This document shows positions 8,269-16,972 of a stretch of 64,000 nucleotides of DNA, piece after piece. Within the stretch, counting starts at the first letter, position 1. Each line of letters starts with the position of its first letter. Made by a program: the position numbers and the translations under genes. The stretch is from Albibacterium bauzanense (lineage in GTDB: Bacteria; Bacteroidota; Bacteroidia; Sphingobacteriales; Sphingobacteriaceae), in the NCBI RefSeq assembly GCF_004339765.1, contig NZ_SMGO01000002.1:682001-746000 (forward strand), in the 5' to 3' direction. The notes beneath the pieces are model-generated. The model saw nothing but the letters and a program-made list of their open reading frames with translations. It was not told where the DNA came from and did no database searches.

Positions 8269-8734
8269 TTAAACAAACTGCATAAGCCACTAAACCTTCT
8301 TCTCTTCCAATAAATCCCATTGTTTCATTGGTTGTAGCTTTTATTGAGATATCATCCGTACTAAGACCAGTTGCCAAACTGATATTGTTTTTCATCTCTG
8401 AGATATAAGGTTTTATTTTCGGCGCTTCTATACAAAGCATAGCATCGATGTTCCCTATCTCCCAACCTTTTTCTTTTAACAACTTTACACAATGTTCCAA
8501 CAGTATTGTACTGCGGATATCTTTCCATTGCGGATCTGTATTTGGAAAATGGTATCCTATGTCTTCCAGGTTTGCTGCACCTAGAACAGCATCACAGATG
8601 GCATGAACAAGAACGTCTGCATCGGAATGACCGAATGCTCCTGAATGATGTTCAAGTTGAACCCCTCCTATAATAAATGGATGATTTTCTCTTAATTGGT
8701 GTACATCAAACCCGAATCCTACTTTAATCTTCAT
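8258..8734 (-). CDS. ispF: 2-C-methyl-D-erythritol 2,4-cyclodiphosphate synthase
   Basis: A 158-residue IspF. It has the metal-binding GFDVHQL motif (Asp and His near residues 9-11), GHSDADVLVHAICDA, LEDIGYHFP and the C-terminal KATTNETMGFIGREEGL. The enzyme forms the cyclic diphosphate in the non-mevalonate isoprenoid pathway. A purine-rich ribosome-binding site (AAGGAG) precedes the ATG, and a full consensus promoter is found at 8753-8784. The last bases overlap a small convergent gene. Confidence 0.97.
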   Translation of the reverse strand: MKIKVGFGFDVHQLRENHPFIIGGVQLEHHSGAFGHSDADVLVHAICDAVLGAANLEDIGYHFPNTDPQWKDIRSTILLEHCVKLLKEKGWEIGNIDAMLCIEAPKIKPYISEMKNNISLATGLSTDDISIKATTNETMGFIGREEGLVAYAVCLITK

Positions 8735-8752
8735 CTTTTCTCCTTATTGTGC

Positions 8753-8784
8753 CAAACATATATAATTGAATCTTAGGAAACAAA
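8753..8784 (-). promoter_or_regulatory. ispF promoter, full Bacteroidota consensus
   Basis: On the minus strand TTTG (8784-8781), a 20-nt spacer and TATGTTTG (8760-8753) match TTTG-N20-TAnnTTTG, 18 bp before the ispF start codon. Confidence 0.65.
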
Positions 8785-8811
8785 AATATAGACGTATTGC
8801 CCCTGTTCTTG

Positions 8812-10650
8812 CTATTCAACAGTAACTGATTTTGCCAGGTTACGGGGTTGGTCAACATTGCAGCCTCGCAAAAGAGCAACGTGATAAGCAAGTAATTGTA
8901 AAGGTATGGTAGCTAATAAAGGAAGAAAAGTATCATCTGCATCAGGAATTTCAATTACAAAGTCTGCACTCTTTCGTACATCAACATCGCCTTTGGTTAC
9001 AATGGCAATTACTTTTCCTTTCCGCGCTTTAACTTCTTGAATATTACTTACAACCTTTTCGTATGAGCTGCTTTTAGTAGCAATAACTATTACAGGAAAT
9101 CCTTCGTCAATTAGGGCTATTGGACCATGCTTCATCTCAGCCGCGGGATATCCTTCTGCATGGATGTATGATATTTCTTTTAGTTTTAGAGCGCCTTCCA
9201 GGGCTATTGGGAAACCAATTCCACGACCTAGATATAAGCTGTTATTAATATCTTTGATGTCTTGAGCAATGTATTTAGTTGCTTCTTCTGTTTTTAAGCA
9301 TTCTTTGATTAAATCAGGGATGCTATCTAATTCAGTTAATAGAACTTTCATTGCATCAGGCTTAATTTTTTCTTTTAATTGAGCGATGTAGAAGGCGATT
9401 AAAGTTAAAACAGTGACCTGAGCTGTAAATGCTTTTGTAGAAGCAACACCGATTTCTGGCCCGGCGTGAGTATAAACGCCTGCATCTGTGAAACGGGTTA
9501 TTGATGAACCTGCTACGTTGCAAATCCCGAATATTGTTGCTCCTCGTTCTTTGGCAATTTCTAAGGCAGCAAGTGTATCGGCTGTCTCTCCTGATTGAGA
9601 AATAGCCATCACAATATCATTTTCTGAGATGATAGGATTACGGTACCTGAACTCTGAAGCATATTCTACTTCAACAGGGATACGCGCATACTCTTCTATC
9701 AGGTATTCACCAACCAGACCTGCATGCCATGATGTACCACAGGCAATGATGATAATACGGTTAGCGGTTTTTAGTTTTTCGTCGAAATCTTTTAATCCGC
9801 CTAGTTGTATTTTTCCTTCATTTGGATAGATTCTGCCTCGCATACAATCGCGTACAGTAAAAGCTTGCTCATGGATTTCTTTTAACATGAAATGTTCATA
9901 ACCGCCTTTTTCAAGCATTTCAAGCTTTAATTCTAATTTATGAATAGAAGGGGTTTGTATTTCATTCTGAACTGTTCGGATCTCAATTCCTCTTATTGTA
10001 ATAGTGGCGATTTCAAGATCCTTTAAATAAATAATATTTTGAGTGTATTCGATAATTGGAGATGCATCAGAACCGATTATATATTCATTTTCTCCAACAC
10101 CAATTACTAGGGGACTTCCTTTGCGTGCTGCAACAAGCTGATCGGGTTGTTCTTTATCTACAATTACAATGGCATAAGCTCCGATTACTTGTGTTAGGGC
10201 TAAACGAACAGCCTCTGTAAGATCACATTGTTCTTCTTTCTGGATTTCCTCGATTAGGTGAATAAGAACTTCAGTATCGGTATCGCTTTTGAAAACATGA
10301 CCATTGCTGATCAAGGTTTCCTTCAAGATTGCATAGTTTTCAATGATTCCATTATGAACAATGGCTAAGCGTTGATTGCCAGAAGAGTGAGGGTGTGCAT
10401 TCCGATCAGAGGGTTCGCCATGGGTAGCCCACCTTGTATGACCGATACCCACTGTTCCACTTAGGTCCTTATCGGCTGCATATGCCTCAAGAACAGATAC
10501 TTTACCAGCCTTTTTAAGAGTCTTTATTTCATGTGGCTTAACGAGTGCAATGCCAGCACTGTCATATCCTCTATATTCTAATCGTTTTAATCCTTTAATT
10601 ATAATTGGCCAAGCCTGTTTTGGGCCGACATATCCTACGATTCCACACAT
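8812..10650 (-). CDS. glmS: Glutamine--fructose-6-phosphate aminotransferase (isomerizing)
   Basis: A 612-residue GlmS. The N-terminal Ntn glutaminase begins MCGIVGYVG, with Cys2 as nucleophile after Met removal, and contains GHTRWATHG. Two SIS domains follow (IACGTSWHAGLVGEYLIEE; SQSGETADTLAAL), and the C-terminus ends DQPRNLAKSVTVE as in the E. coli enzyme. It makes glucosamine-6-phosphate, the entry to peptidoglycan and LPS amino sugars, and so draws on the same pool that the MurNAc salvage locus would feed. A hairpin terminator (10675-10696) separates it from the upstream DUF4270 gene. I saw no glmS ribozyme signal in the short leader. Confidence 0.98.
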   Translation of the reverse strand: MCGIVGYVGPKQAWPIIIKGLKRLEYRGYDSAGIALVKPHEIKTLKKAGKVSVLEAYAADKDLSGTVGIGHTRWATHGEPSDRNAHPHSSGNQRLAIVHNGIIENYAILKETLISNGHVFKSDTDTEVLIHLIEEIQKEEQCDLTEAVRLALTQVIGAYAIVIVDKEQPDQLVAARKGSPLVIGVGENEYIIGSDASPIIEYTQNIIYLKDLEIATITIRGIEIRTVQNEIQTPSIHKLELKLEMLEKGGYEHFMLKEIHEQAFTVRDCMRGRIYPNEGKIQLGGLKDFDEKLKTANRIIIIACGTSWHAGLVGEYLIEEYARIPVEVEYASEFRYRNPIISENDIVMAISQSGETADTLAALEIAKERGATIFGICNVAGSSITRFTDAGVYTHAGPEIGVASTKAFTAQVTVLTLIAFYIAQLKEKIKPDAMKVLLTELDSIPDLIKECLKTEEATKYIAQDIKDINNSLYLGRGIGFPIALEGALKLKEISYIHAEGYPAAEMKHGPIALIDEGFPVIVIATKSSSYEKVVSNIQEVKARKGKVIAIVTKGDVDVRKSADFVIEIPDADDTFLPLLATIPLQLLAYHVALLRGCNVDQPRNLAKSVTVE

Positions 10651-10674
10651 ATATTTTAGTTATGAAAAAAACAA

Positions 10675-10696
10675 AAGTCGGAAAAAACTCCGACTT
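10675..10696 (-). terminator. Intrinsic terminator after the DUF4270 gene
   Basis: AAGTCGGA and TCCGACTT pair around a 6-nt A-rich loop. On the minus strand the hairpin is followed by a T-rich run (TTTGTTTTTTT), so it ends the DUF4270 transcript before glmS. Confidence 0.75.
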
Positions 10697-10738
10697 CTAT
10701 GTGACTTCTTGAAAAAATGAACTAAATTTTATGATTTC

Positions 10739-12157
10739 TTAATTCGCTTTTGTATAATAAATATTCAATTTCATTTTATAATTCTCGTTACTGTTTCCGC
10801 CTAATACTGCCCGAGAACCTGAATAAACATTTAATAGGTAAGGTACAATCGTAGCTTCTACATTAGAAGCCGGAGCAACGTAAAAAGTACTATTGTTTGT
10901 TTTACTTTTTAATATATCTTGAATATAAGACGTAAGTATAAATGTATAGCTCTTTTTGTCTTTATCGTATTTTCCGCCGAAGGATAGTCCGAAACTTCTT
11001 GGATCGCGAATATTACGTACTTCTCCTGTCGGTAGTGTAGCTGTACGGGTATCGCCATCTGGTAAAGGTACACGTTGACCTGCGATGTCTTCACGATATA
11101 ACGTTAGTCGTGGTGCTTGTTTAGTAAAGATTGTTCCGGTAGCGTCTGAATCAGTATAGATAATCAGTTCAGCTTTATTAATGATTAAATTCTGGTCTTT
11201 TAAAGAAGCAAGTGTCGGTAGAGATAATTTAGTACGTAAACCTGCAGGAGCTTGTACATAAACCGTTTCAAAGTTTCCTGTAGGATTTGCTAGCTGATCT
11301 GTAACAGCAGTAGAATAATCATTTGAAAGGGAGGAAACAGCATTTTGAGAACTTACAGAATAGAACTTGATCTTTTGATCTGTAGAGCCAGGTAATTTAT
11401 AATAGACCATTAACCCATTTTGATTGCTATTTATTGCTAAATGGACAATACCCCCGATGCCAACCTGAGCTGTTTTATTAACGCTAACCTGGAAACCTTT
11501 TATCCGATTCTGGAAGAATGTATTGCTTGCAAATGTTGTAGAGTCAATGTTGCCATCAAATAAGCTTTTAATTTTAGCAGCATCCATCGGTATGCGTAGC
11601 TGAGGCCCAACCTTAATGATTGTATCTTTTGCGCTGATTACTGTATGGATCTGAATGCTATCGCGGTATGCAAATTTATTAAGTGTTTTGCTTCCAAGTA
11701 TATCTGCTTCAACTGCCCATGTTGCATCGCTAGGATAATCCTTATTGAATTCGAAAGGTGTACTTAGCTGTTTTACTTCAACTGTAGTAGTTGAATTTAA
11801 TGAGTCTCCAAAGAAATCCATTCCATAGTCGAATACCATAATAGCCGAATCAATATTTGCATTGGCTGGTATACGAGAATCGTCTGCGAATATCTTTTCA
11901 AGGCCTAATTGAATGCTAGCACTGCTTTCACCAATGGTAGGGTCTTTTAAATAACCTAGGGGATGCTGATATGAACTTTTTGTGGAAGTACTACTTTCTT
12001 TAACTGTAACGGCGTATATAGGAAGATCATCAATAAGTGCGCCTTGTATTTGGTCTTCTGGATCAACATCTAAACCTACTTTTGACGGGTTTTCACAACC
12101 ACTTAAAATAAAGAGACTTATCAACAGGGTTAATAAGTCTCGAAAATAATATTTCAT
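10739..12157 (-). CDS. DUF4270 family lipoprotein
   Basis: A 472-residue protein with a lipoprotein signal peptide (LLTLLISLFILSGCENP, Cys21) followed by a beta-rich extracytoplasmic domain. The DUF4270 family occurs only in Bacteroidota and its function is unknown. Visible landmarks are GLDVDPEDQIQG just after the signal and an ending typical of surface beta-sandwich proteins. The gene follows the GT5-like gene by 24 bp on the same strand, and the pair next to panC is a recurring Bacteroidota arrangement as far as I recall. A role in surface or glycan structure would be a guess. Confidence 0.88.
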   Translation of the reverse strand: MKYYFRDLLTLLISLFILSGCENPSKVGLDVDPEDQIQGALIDDLPIYAVTVKESSTSTKSSYQHPLGYLKDPTIGESSASIQLGLEKIFADDSRIPANANIDSAIMVFDYGMDFFGDSLNSTTTVEVKQLSTPFEFNKDYPSDATWAVEADILGSKTLNKFAYRDSIQIHTVISAKDTIIKVGPQLRIPMDAAKIKSLFDGNIDSTTFASNTFFQNRIKGFQVSVNKTAQVGIGGIVHLAINSNQNGLMVYYKLPGSTDQKIKFYSVSSQNAVSSLSNDYSTAVTDQLANPTGNFETVYVQAPAGLRTKLSLPTLASLKDQNLIINKAELIIYTDSDATGTIFTKQAPRLTLYREDIAGQRVPLPDGDTRTATLPTGEVRNIRDPRSFGLSFGGKYDKDKKSYTFILTSYIQDILKSKTNNSTFYVAPASNVEATIVPYLLNVYSGSRAVLGGNSNENYKMKLNIYYTKAN

Positions 12158-12181
12158 ATGTTACTATTGAAAACTGAACGA

Positions 12182-13003
12182 TTATACAGTTTCGAGTTCT
12201 TCACTCGCAAATTGTTCGTAAAGGTTGCAATAATTTTCGAAATCTGTATCATTCTGAACGTCGATAACTGGAATTTCCACGTTTTTAACAATTTTTAACA
12301 AATCCTCATGGATGTTATCTTCGGCTAATACGAGCGCATCAGAGTAATTAATAGCACCTTGATAGAGACTTAAATGAGTAGCGTCTTTGTAGTGTGAAAC
12401 ATCCTCATCTTTCATAGAAGAAGTTAATGCTTTCTTAGCGAATTCCTCTCCTAAGTTCTCTTTGAAAGAGTCGTTATATAATGAATAGATAACTTTTGCA
12501 TCTTTATAGGTTGGGTCGTTTTTATAGGAAGTTTTAAGATAAGCAGGAATTAATGTACTCATCCAGCCATGACAGTGAACTACATCTGGTGACCATCCTA
12601 ATTTCTTAACGGTTTCTAATGCTCCTTTGCAAAAGAAGATTGCCCGTTCATCGTTATCTGCAAAGAATTTGCCAGTTTTGTCGCTGAAAATATGCTTTCT
12701 ATTGAAGTATTCATCGTTATCTAAGAAATAAACTTGCATACGAGCTGCAGGTATAGAAGCTACTTTAATAATCAACGGGTTGTCATTATTATTAACAACG
12801 ATGTTCATTCCTGATAAGCGAATAACTTCATGAAGCCTATTCCTACGCTCGTTAATTGTGCCAAATCTTGGCATAAGAATTCGGATCTCATATCCTTTTT
12901 CCTGCATTGCCTGAGGCAATTGACGTGCAATTTCTGAAATTTTGCTTAATTCAAGGAATGGCGACATTTCATGTGTAATAAACAATATCTTTGTTTTTGC
13001 CAT
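12182..13003 (-). CDS. GT5-like half protein (glycogen/starch synthase N-terminal domain only)
   Basis: The product has 273 residues from ATG 13003; an in-frame TTG at 13009 would add two. It matches the N-terminal Rossmann domain of GT5 glycogen/starch synthases (TKILFITHEMSPFLE, DVVHCHGWMSTLIPAYLK). The C-terminal GT-B domain that carries the donor site and catalytic Glu is absent. The usual K-T-G-G substrate-binding motif after the first beta strand is replaced by LELSKISEIA. It is therefore unlikely to be a working glycogen synthase by itself. The ending is acidic. It is divergent from panC and heads a two-gene operon with DUF4270. A consensus promoter lies at 13062-13092. Confidence 0.83.
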   Translation of the reverse strand: MAKTKILFITHEMSPFLELSKISEIARQLPQAMQEKGYEIRILMPRFGTINERRNRLHEVIRLSGMNIVVNNNDNPLIIKVASIPAARMQVYFLDNDEYFNRKHIFSDKTGKFFADNDERAIFFCKGALETVKKLGWSPDVVHCHGWMSTLIPAYLKTSYKNDPTYKDAKVIYSLYNDSFKENLGEEFAKKALTSSMKDEDVSHYKDATHLSLYQGAINYSDALVLAEDNIHEDLLKIVKNVEIPVIDVQNDTDFENYCNLYEQFASEELETV

Positions 13004-13061
13004 CTCCAATAATTTTTTATGTGTTTGTTTCTTTAGTAGAATATTGACTAACTAGGTTGGA

Positions 13062-13092
13062 CAAAGATAAGCATTATCTGCCAACTTATCAA
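13062..13092 (-). promoter_or_regulatory. Promoter of the GT5-like/DUF4270 operon
   Basis: On the minus strand TTG (13092-13090), a 20-nt spacer and TATCTTTG (13069-13062) match the Bacteroidota consensus, about 58 bp before the start codon. Confidence 0.6.
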
Positions 13093-13164
13093 TGAATTAC
13101 GAAAAAGGCTTTGTATTACCAATTGAATTTACCACTTTTGGCGGTATTTTTTAACGAGTTAGCT

Positions 13165-14016
13165 GTGCTTATATTTTATAAAAAAAAGGAGTTAGAGAAT
13201 CATCTTTCTTTTCTAAGAGAGGAAGGCAAGCGAATAGGGTTAATACCTACAATGGGTGCTCTACATCAAGGACATCTGACTTTATTAAACTATGCTAAAG
13301 AATACTGCGATATACGTTTATGTAGCATTTTTGTAAATCCTACCCAATTTAATAATGCAGAAGATATGGAGAAGTATCCTCGTCCTATCGAAAAGGATAT
13401 AAATAATTTAAAAGAAGCAGGGTGCGACTTATTATTTATGCCAGAAGTAGATGAAATGTATGCTGAAGGGGAAGAGTGGCATATTAATTTGGAAGGATTG
13501 GATTCTATATTAGAGGGAGCATTTCGACCAGGTCACTTTCAAGGAGTAACTCAAATCGTTAAAAAGCTTTTTGATATTGCAAAACCGGATATTGCTTGTT
13601 TTGGTCAAAAGGATTATCAGCAATACCTGGTGATTGAAAAGATGGTTCATTTATTAAAAATACCTGTTGAGTTAAAACTATGCCCTACCGTACGTGAAAC
13701 TGACGGTTTAGCGATGAGCTCAAGAAATATTCGTTTATCGGATAGGGGGCGCAACCAGGCTCTGATTATTTATAAAAGCTTAATTTACTTGAAACAACAT
13801 ATAAGGCGAGAAACTATCGAGAAGTCTAAAGTAAAGGCTATTGAGATGTTAGAAAGTATCCCGGATTTAAAACTTGAATATGTTGAGATTTGTGATTTGG
13901 ATAGTTTAGAACCTTTGACTGATTATACGACAAATGAGTCGGTCATTGCGTTGATTGCAGTTTGGATAGATGGTGTAAGGCTGATTGATAATATGATAAT
14001 TGAGGTTGAAAACTAA
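13165..14016 (+). CDS. panC: Pantoate--beta-alanine ligase, GTG start
   Basis: From a GTG at 13165 the product has 283 residues and begins LIFYKKKELENHL, the normal PanC N-terminus. The open frame upstream (to 13111) adds 18 hydrophobic residues that do not fit the family. Signatures are PTMGALHQGHLTLL (ATP-binding HxGH at 34-37), FVNPTQF, FGQKDYQQ and the AMSSRN loop. The enzyme joins pantoate and beta-alanine to pantothenate. PanD, which makes beta-alanine, follows 41 bp downstream but has its own -7 element. The upstream GT5-like gene is divergent. Confidence 0.94.
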   Translation: MLIFYKKKELENHLSFLREEGKRIGLIPTMGALHQGHLTLLNYAKEYCDIRLCSIFVNPTQFNNAEDMEKYPRPIEKDINNLKEAGCDLLFMPEVDEMYAEGEEWHINLEGLDSILEGAFRPGHFQGVTQIVKKLFDIAKPDIACFGQKDYQQYLVIEKMVHLLKIPVELKLCPTVRETDGLAMSSRNIRLSDRGRNQALIIYKSLIYLKQHIRRETIEKSKVKAIEMLESIPDLKLEYVEICDLDSLEPLTDYTTNESVIALIAVWIDGVRLIDNMIIEVEN

Positions 14017-14045
14017 AGTATTACCATGATATTCTTTAATTTTAG

Positions 14046-14053
14046 TAAATTTG
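14046..14053 (+). promoter_or_regulatory. panD -7 element almost touching the start codon
   Basis: TAAATTTG fits TAnnTTTG and ends 4 nt before the panD ATG at 14058, so a transcript from here would be leaderless. No clear -33 motif is seen. Confidence 0.5.
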
Positions 14054-14057
14054 TACC

Positions 14058-14408
14058 ATGATTATTGAGGTAATGAAATCAAAGATTCATCGTGCGCGTG
14101 TTACACAGGCGGAGTTGAATTATGTGGGAAGTATTACAATTGATGAAGATTTAATTGACGCTGCCAATATTATAGCAAATGAGAAGGTGCAGATTGTGAA
14201 TAATAATAATGGTGCTCGTTTTGAAACCTACGTAATTAAAGGTGAACGAGGATCAGGTATTGTTTGCTTAAATGGCGCTGCTGCCCGTTTAGCCCAAGTG
14301 GGAGATGTAATTATTATTATTTCATATGCGTATATGTCCATTGAAGAAGGAAAGAGCTATGACCCTTTGCTTGTATTTCCCGATTCTAACAACCGATTAA
14401 TTAAATAA
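14058..14408 (+). CDS. panD: Aspartate 1-decarboxylase proenzyme
   Basis: A 116-residue PanD beginning [20 protein letters not shown]. The self-cleavage site is Gly24-Ser25 in NYVGSITI, where Ser25 becomes the pyruvoyl group. [28 protein letters not shown] and [10 protein letters not shown] follow as in the family. It makes beta-alanine for panC, the gene just upstream. A -7 element at 14046-14053 suggests that it can also be transcribed on its own as a leaderless message. Confidence 0.97.
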   Translation: MIIEVMKSKIHRARVTQAELNYVGSITIDEDLIDAANIIANEKVQIVNNNNGARFETYVIKGERGSGIVCLNGAAARLAQVGDVIIIISYAYMSIEEGKSYDPLLVFPDSNNRLIK

Positions 14409-14450
14409 ATTCTATTTAGGGCCCGATAGTCGTAGGTTTTTCTTTTTCAC

Positions 14451-14468
14451 TACTATGCTTGCATAGTA
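14451..14468. repeat. 18-bp inverted repeat upstream of the acyl-CoA dehydrogenase gene
   Basis: TACTATGC and GCATAGTA are separated by TT. No T-run follows, so it looks more like a protein-binding site than a terminator. It lies 29-46 bp before the start of the acyl-CoA dehydrogenase. The regulatory role is inferred. Confidence 0.3.
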
Positions 14469-14496
14469 ATTGTTATATTTAAGAAAATTTTAGCTT

Positions 14497-15636
14497 ATGA
14501 TTTTTGAACTAAGTGAAGAGCAAAAGATGATTCGTGATGCGGCTCGTGATTTTGCTGAAATAGAATTGAAACCCGGCGTTATTGAACGCGATGAAAATCA
14601 AACGTTTCCTGTTGAACAAGTAAAAAAATTAGGAGAACTTGGTTTTCTGGGTATGATGGTGGATCCAAAATACAATGGATCAGGTTTAGACTCTATTTCT
14701 TATGTTCTTGCTATGGAGGAGTTTTCTAAAATTGATGCTTCAGCCTCTGTAGTGGTTTCTGTAAATAATTCATTAGTATGCTTTGGTTTGGAGAAATATG
14801 GTTCCGAAGATCAGAAAGAAAAATATCTAAAGCCACTTGCTGCTGGTGAGGTTATTGGAGCTTTTTGCCTTTCTGAGCCTGAAGCAGGATCGGATGCAAC
14901 TTCTCAAAGAACTATCGCAGAAGATAAAGGGGATTATTATTTGCTTAATGGAACGAAAAATTGGATTACCAATGGGAATTCTGCTTCTATATATTTAGTG
15001 ATTGCACAAACTCATCCTGAAAAAGGAAGTAAGGGTATAAATGTTCTTATTGTTGAGAAGGGTATGGAAGGCTTTAGTATAGGACCAAAAGAGAACAAGA
15101 TGGGTATTCGAGGTTCGGATACGCATTCTCTTCTTTTTAATGACGTGAAAATTCCAAAATCGAATCGTATTGGTGATGATGGCTTTGGATTTAAATTTGC
15201 GATGCAAACATTGGATGGTGGGCGTATAGGTATTGCTGCACAAGCTCTTGGGATTGCATCTGGTGCCTATGAGCTGGCATTAAATTATGCAAAGGAAAGG
15301 AAGGCCTTCGGTAAACCAATTGCAGAACTGCAGGCTATTAGCTTTAAATTAGCCGATATGGCAACTGATATTGAAGCAGCGCGTTTACTTGTCATGAAGG
15401 CTGCCTGGTTGAAGGATCAAAAATTGCCTTATGCAAAATATGCATCAATGGCTAAGTTAAAAGCTTCGGAAGTTGCGATGAAAACAACGATAGAGGCTGT
15501 CCAGATCCATGGAGGATATGGGTTTGTAAAAGAGTATCATGTTGAACGATTGATGCGCGACGCAAAAGTAACACAGATTTATGAAGGGACTTCTGAAATT
15601 CAGCGGCTTGTAATTGCCAGAGAAATACTGAAATAG
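14497..15636 (+). CDS. Acyl-CoA dehydrogenase (short-chain/butyryl-CoA type)
   Basis: A 379-residue flavoenzyme with the family signatures GAFCLSEPEAGSDA (about residues 127-140), KNWITNG, QIHGGYGFVKEYHVERLMRD and the C-terminal IYEGTSEIQRLVIAR, whose Glu is the catalytic base in short- and medium-chain enzymes. It oxidises acyl-CoA to trans-2-enoyl-CoA with FAD and passes electrons to ETF. The length is standard. It appears monocistronic, with no other beta-oxidation gene nearby, so the exact chain length is open. Confidence 0.95.
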   Translation: MIFELSEEQKMIRDAARDFAEIELKPGVIERDENQTFPVEQVKKLGELGFLGMMVDPKYNGSGLDSISYVLAMEEFSKIDASASVVVSVNNSLVCFGLEKYGSEDQKEKYLKPLAAGEVIGAFCLSEPEAGSDATSQRTIAEDKGDYYLLNGTKNWITNGNSASIYLVIAQTHPEKGSKGINVLIVEKGMEGFSIGPKENKMGIRGSDTHSLLFNDVKIPKSNRIGDDGFGFKFAMQTLDGGRIGIAAQALGIASGAYELALNYAKERKAFGKPIAELQAISFKLADMATDIEAARLLVMKAAWLKDQKLPYAKYASMAKLKASEVAMKTTIEAVQIHGGYGFVKEYHVERLMRDAKVTQIYEGTSEIQRLVIAREILK

Positions 15637-15659
15637 TTATCTTTACAAAAAAATGTAGT

Positions 15660-16898
15660 ATGAAAAAGTTCTTGTATTCCTTGTTGATTTTCAGCATCAT
15701 CTATATGATTGGTTGTAGCCCTGCAAAGGTGGAATTGGAAAATGGAATATGGCGTGGGGTATTTAGAACCGATTCGGCCATTGAGATCCCTTTTAACTTT
15801 GAGGTATATGATTCCGCAGGGACTAAACAGATTGCATTTCTGAATGCAAAGGAACGTCTGAATATCAGTGAAGTTAGTTTAGTGGGTGACTCTGTTATTA
15901 TTAAGACTCCTTTATATGAAACAGAGATTCGTGCTCTTTTGAGCGCAGATGGGATGTCAGGTACATGGACTCGCCATTTCCCTGATAAGATACAACATAT
16001 GCCTTTTGAGGCTAAACCTAATGTGGCCTGGCGTTTTATAAAGAACCCAAGAGCTGCAAAGGAAAATATTACAGATAAGTGGTCGGTTCTTTTTAGAAGT
16101 GACAATGGTACGGATACTACAGCTGCTATAGGTGAATTTATTCAGGATGGAAATAAAGTGAGTGGGACCTTTTTAACAGACTATGGAGATTATCGTTTCT
16201 TGCAAGGGGAGATTGATGGGGATATTCTTTCTTTATCTGCTTATGCAGGGTCTAGTCCGAGTCTCTTTGTAGCTACTGTGTCAAAAGAGGGCATCATTGG
16301 AGATATGTATTCAGGGCCGAATAATCATACAGATTGGGAAGCAAAACGAGATGAAAATGCGATGCTGGCAGATGCTTATCATATTACCAGGTTGAAAGTT
16401 GATTCAAATACTGTTGCTTTCAAGTTCGAGGATACCGAAGGAAAGATGGTTTCTTTAAAGGACGAGCGTTATAAGGGTAAGGTTGTTATTATCCAGTTTT
16501 TAGGATCATGGTGTCCAAACTGTATGGATGAAACAGCATACTTAAGCTCTTTTTATAAGAAATATAAAGATAAGGGTGTTGAAGTTATTGGTTTAGCATA
16601 TGAGCGTTATGCTGAACCTGAACGGGCTAAAAAGGCAGTTGTTAATCTTATAAATCGTTTTCAGGTTAGCTATCCTGTTTTATTAACAGGTTATACCAAT
16701 AAAACAGAGGATGTATTAAAGAGTATTCCTGCACTTGAAAATTTTAATGCTTTTCCTACAACGATCATAATTGATAGGAAAGGAGACGTTCGGACAATTC
16801 ATTCAGGATTTACAGGCCCAGCTACCGGACAAGCATATGTTGATTACACAAATAAATTTGAAACTACCATAAATGAACTATTAAACGAAAAGATATAA
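15660..16898 (+). CDS. TlpA-like thioredoxin-domain lipoprotein
   Basis: A 412-residue lipoprotein with a signal peptide ending in YMIGCSPA (Cys19), a beta-rich region of about 230 residues, and a C-terminal TlpA/ResA-like thioredoxin domain. The redox motif is GSWCPNC (Cys285 and Cys288), and NAFPTTIIIDRKG supplies the cis-Pro region. Such proteins reduce disulfides or deliver electrons in the periplasm. It begins 23 bp after the acyl-CoA dehydrogenase gene on the same strand, so they may be co-transcribed. The downstream side ends at a long palindromic terminator. Confidence 0.9.
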   Translation: MKKFLYSLLIFSIIYMIGCSPAKVELENGIWRGVFRTDSAIEIPFNFEVYDSAGTKQIAFLNAKERLNISEVSLVGDSVIIKTPLYETEIRALLSADGMSGTWTRHFPDKIQHMPFEAKPNVAWRFIKNPRAAKENITDKWSVLFRSDNGTDTTAAIGEFIQDGNKVSGTFLTDYGDYRFLQGEIDGDILSLSAYAGSSPSLFVATVSKEGIIGDMYSGPNNHTDWEAKRDENAMLADAYHITRLKVDSNTVAFKFEDTEGKMVSLKDERYKGKVVIIQFLGSWCPNCMDETAYLSSFYKKYKDKGVEVIGLAYERYAEPERAKKAVVNLINRFQVSYPVLLTGYTNKTEDVLKSIPALENFNAFPTTIIIDRKGDVRTIHSGFTGPATGQAYVDYTNKFETTINELLNEKI

Positions 16899-16911
16899 TG
16901 ATTAAGATTAG

Positions 16912-16964
16912 ACCTATTAAAATGCAGAACGGCTCCTTAGGAGCCGTTCTGCATTTTAATAGGT
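16912..16964. terminator. Bidirectional terminator, 25-bp perfect arms
   Basis: Arms 16912-16936 and 16940-16964 are perfectly complementary with a TTA loop; the GC core is ACGGCTCC / GGAGCCGT. A/T tracts flank both sides. It separates the converging TlpA-like and pseudouridine synthase genes. Confidence 0.88.
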
Positions 16965-16972
16965 TTTTGCTT

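Noticed and set aside
10651-10738. glmS ribozyme in the glmS leader
   Set aside because: The leader is short and AT-rich, and its only structure is the terminator of the preceding gene.
12182-13003. Functional glycogen synthase
   Set aside because: The second GT-B domain and the K-T-G-G motif are missing.
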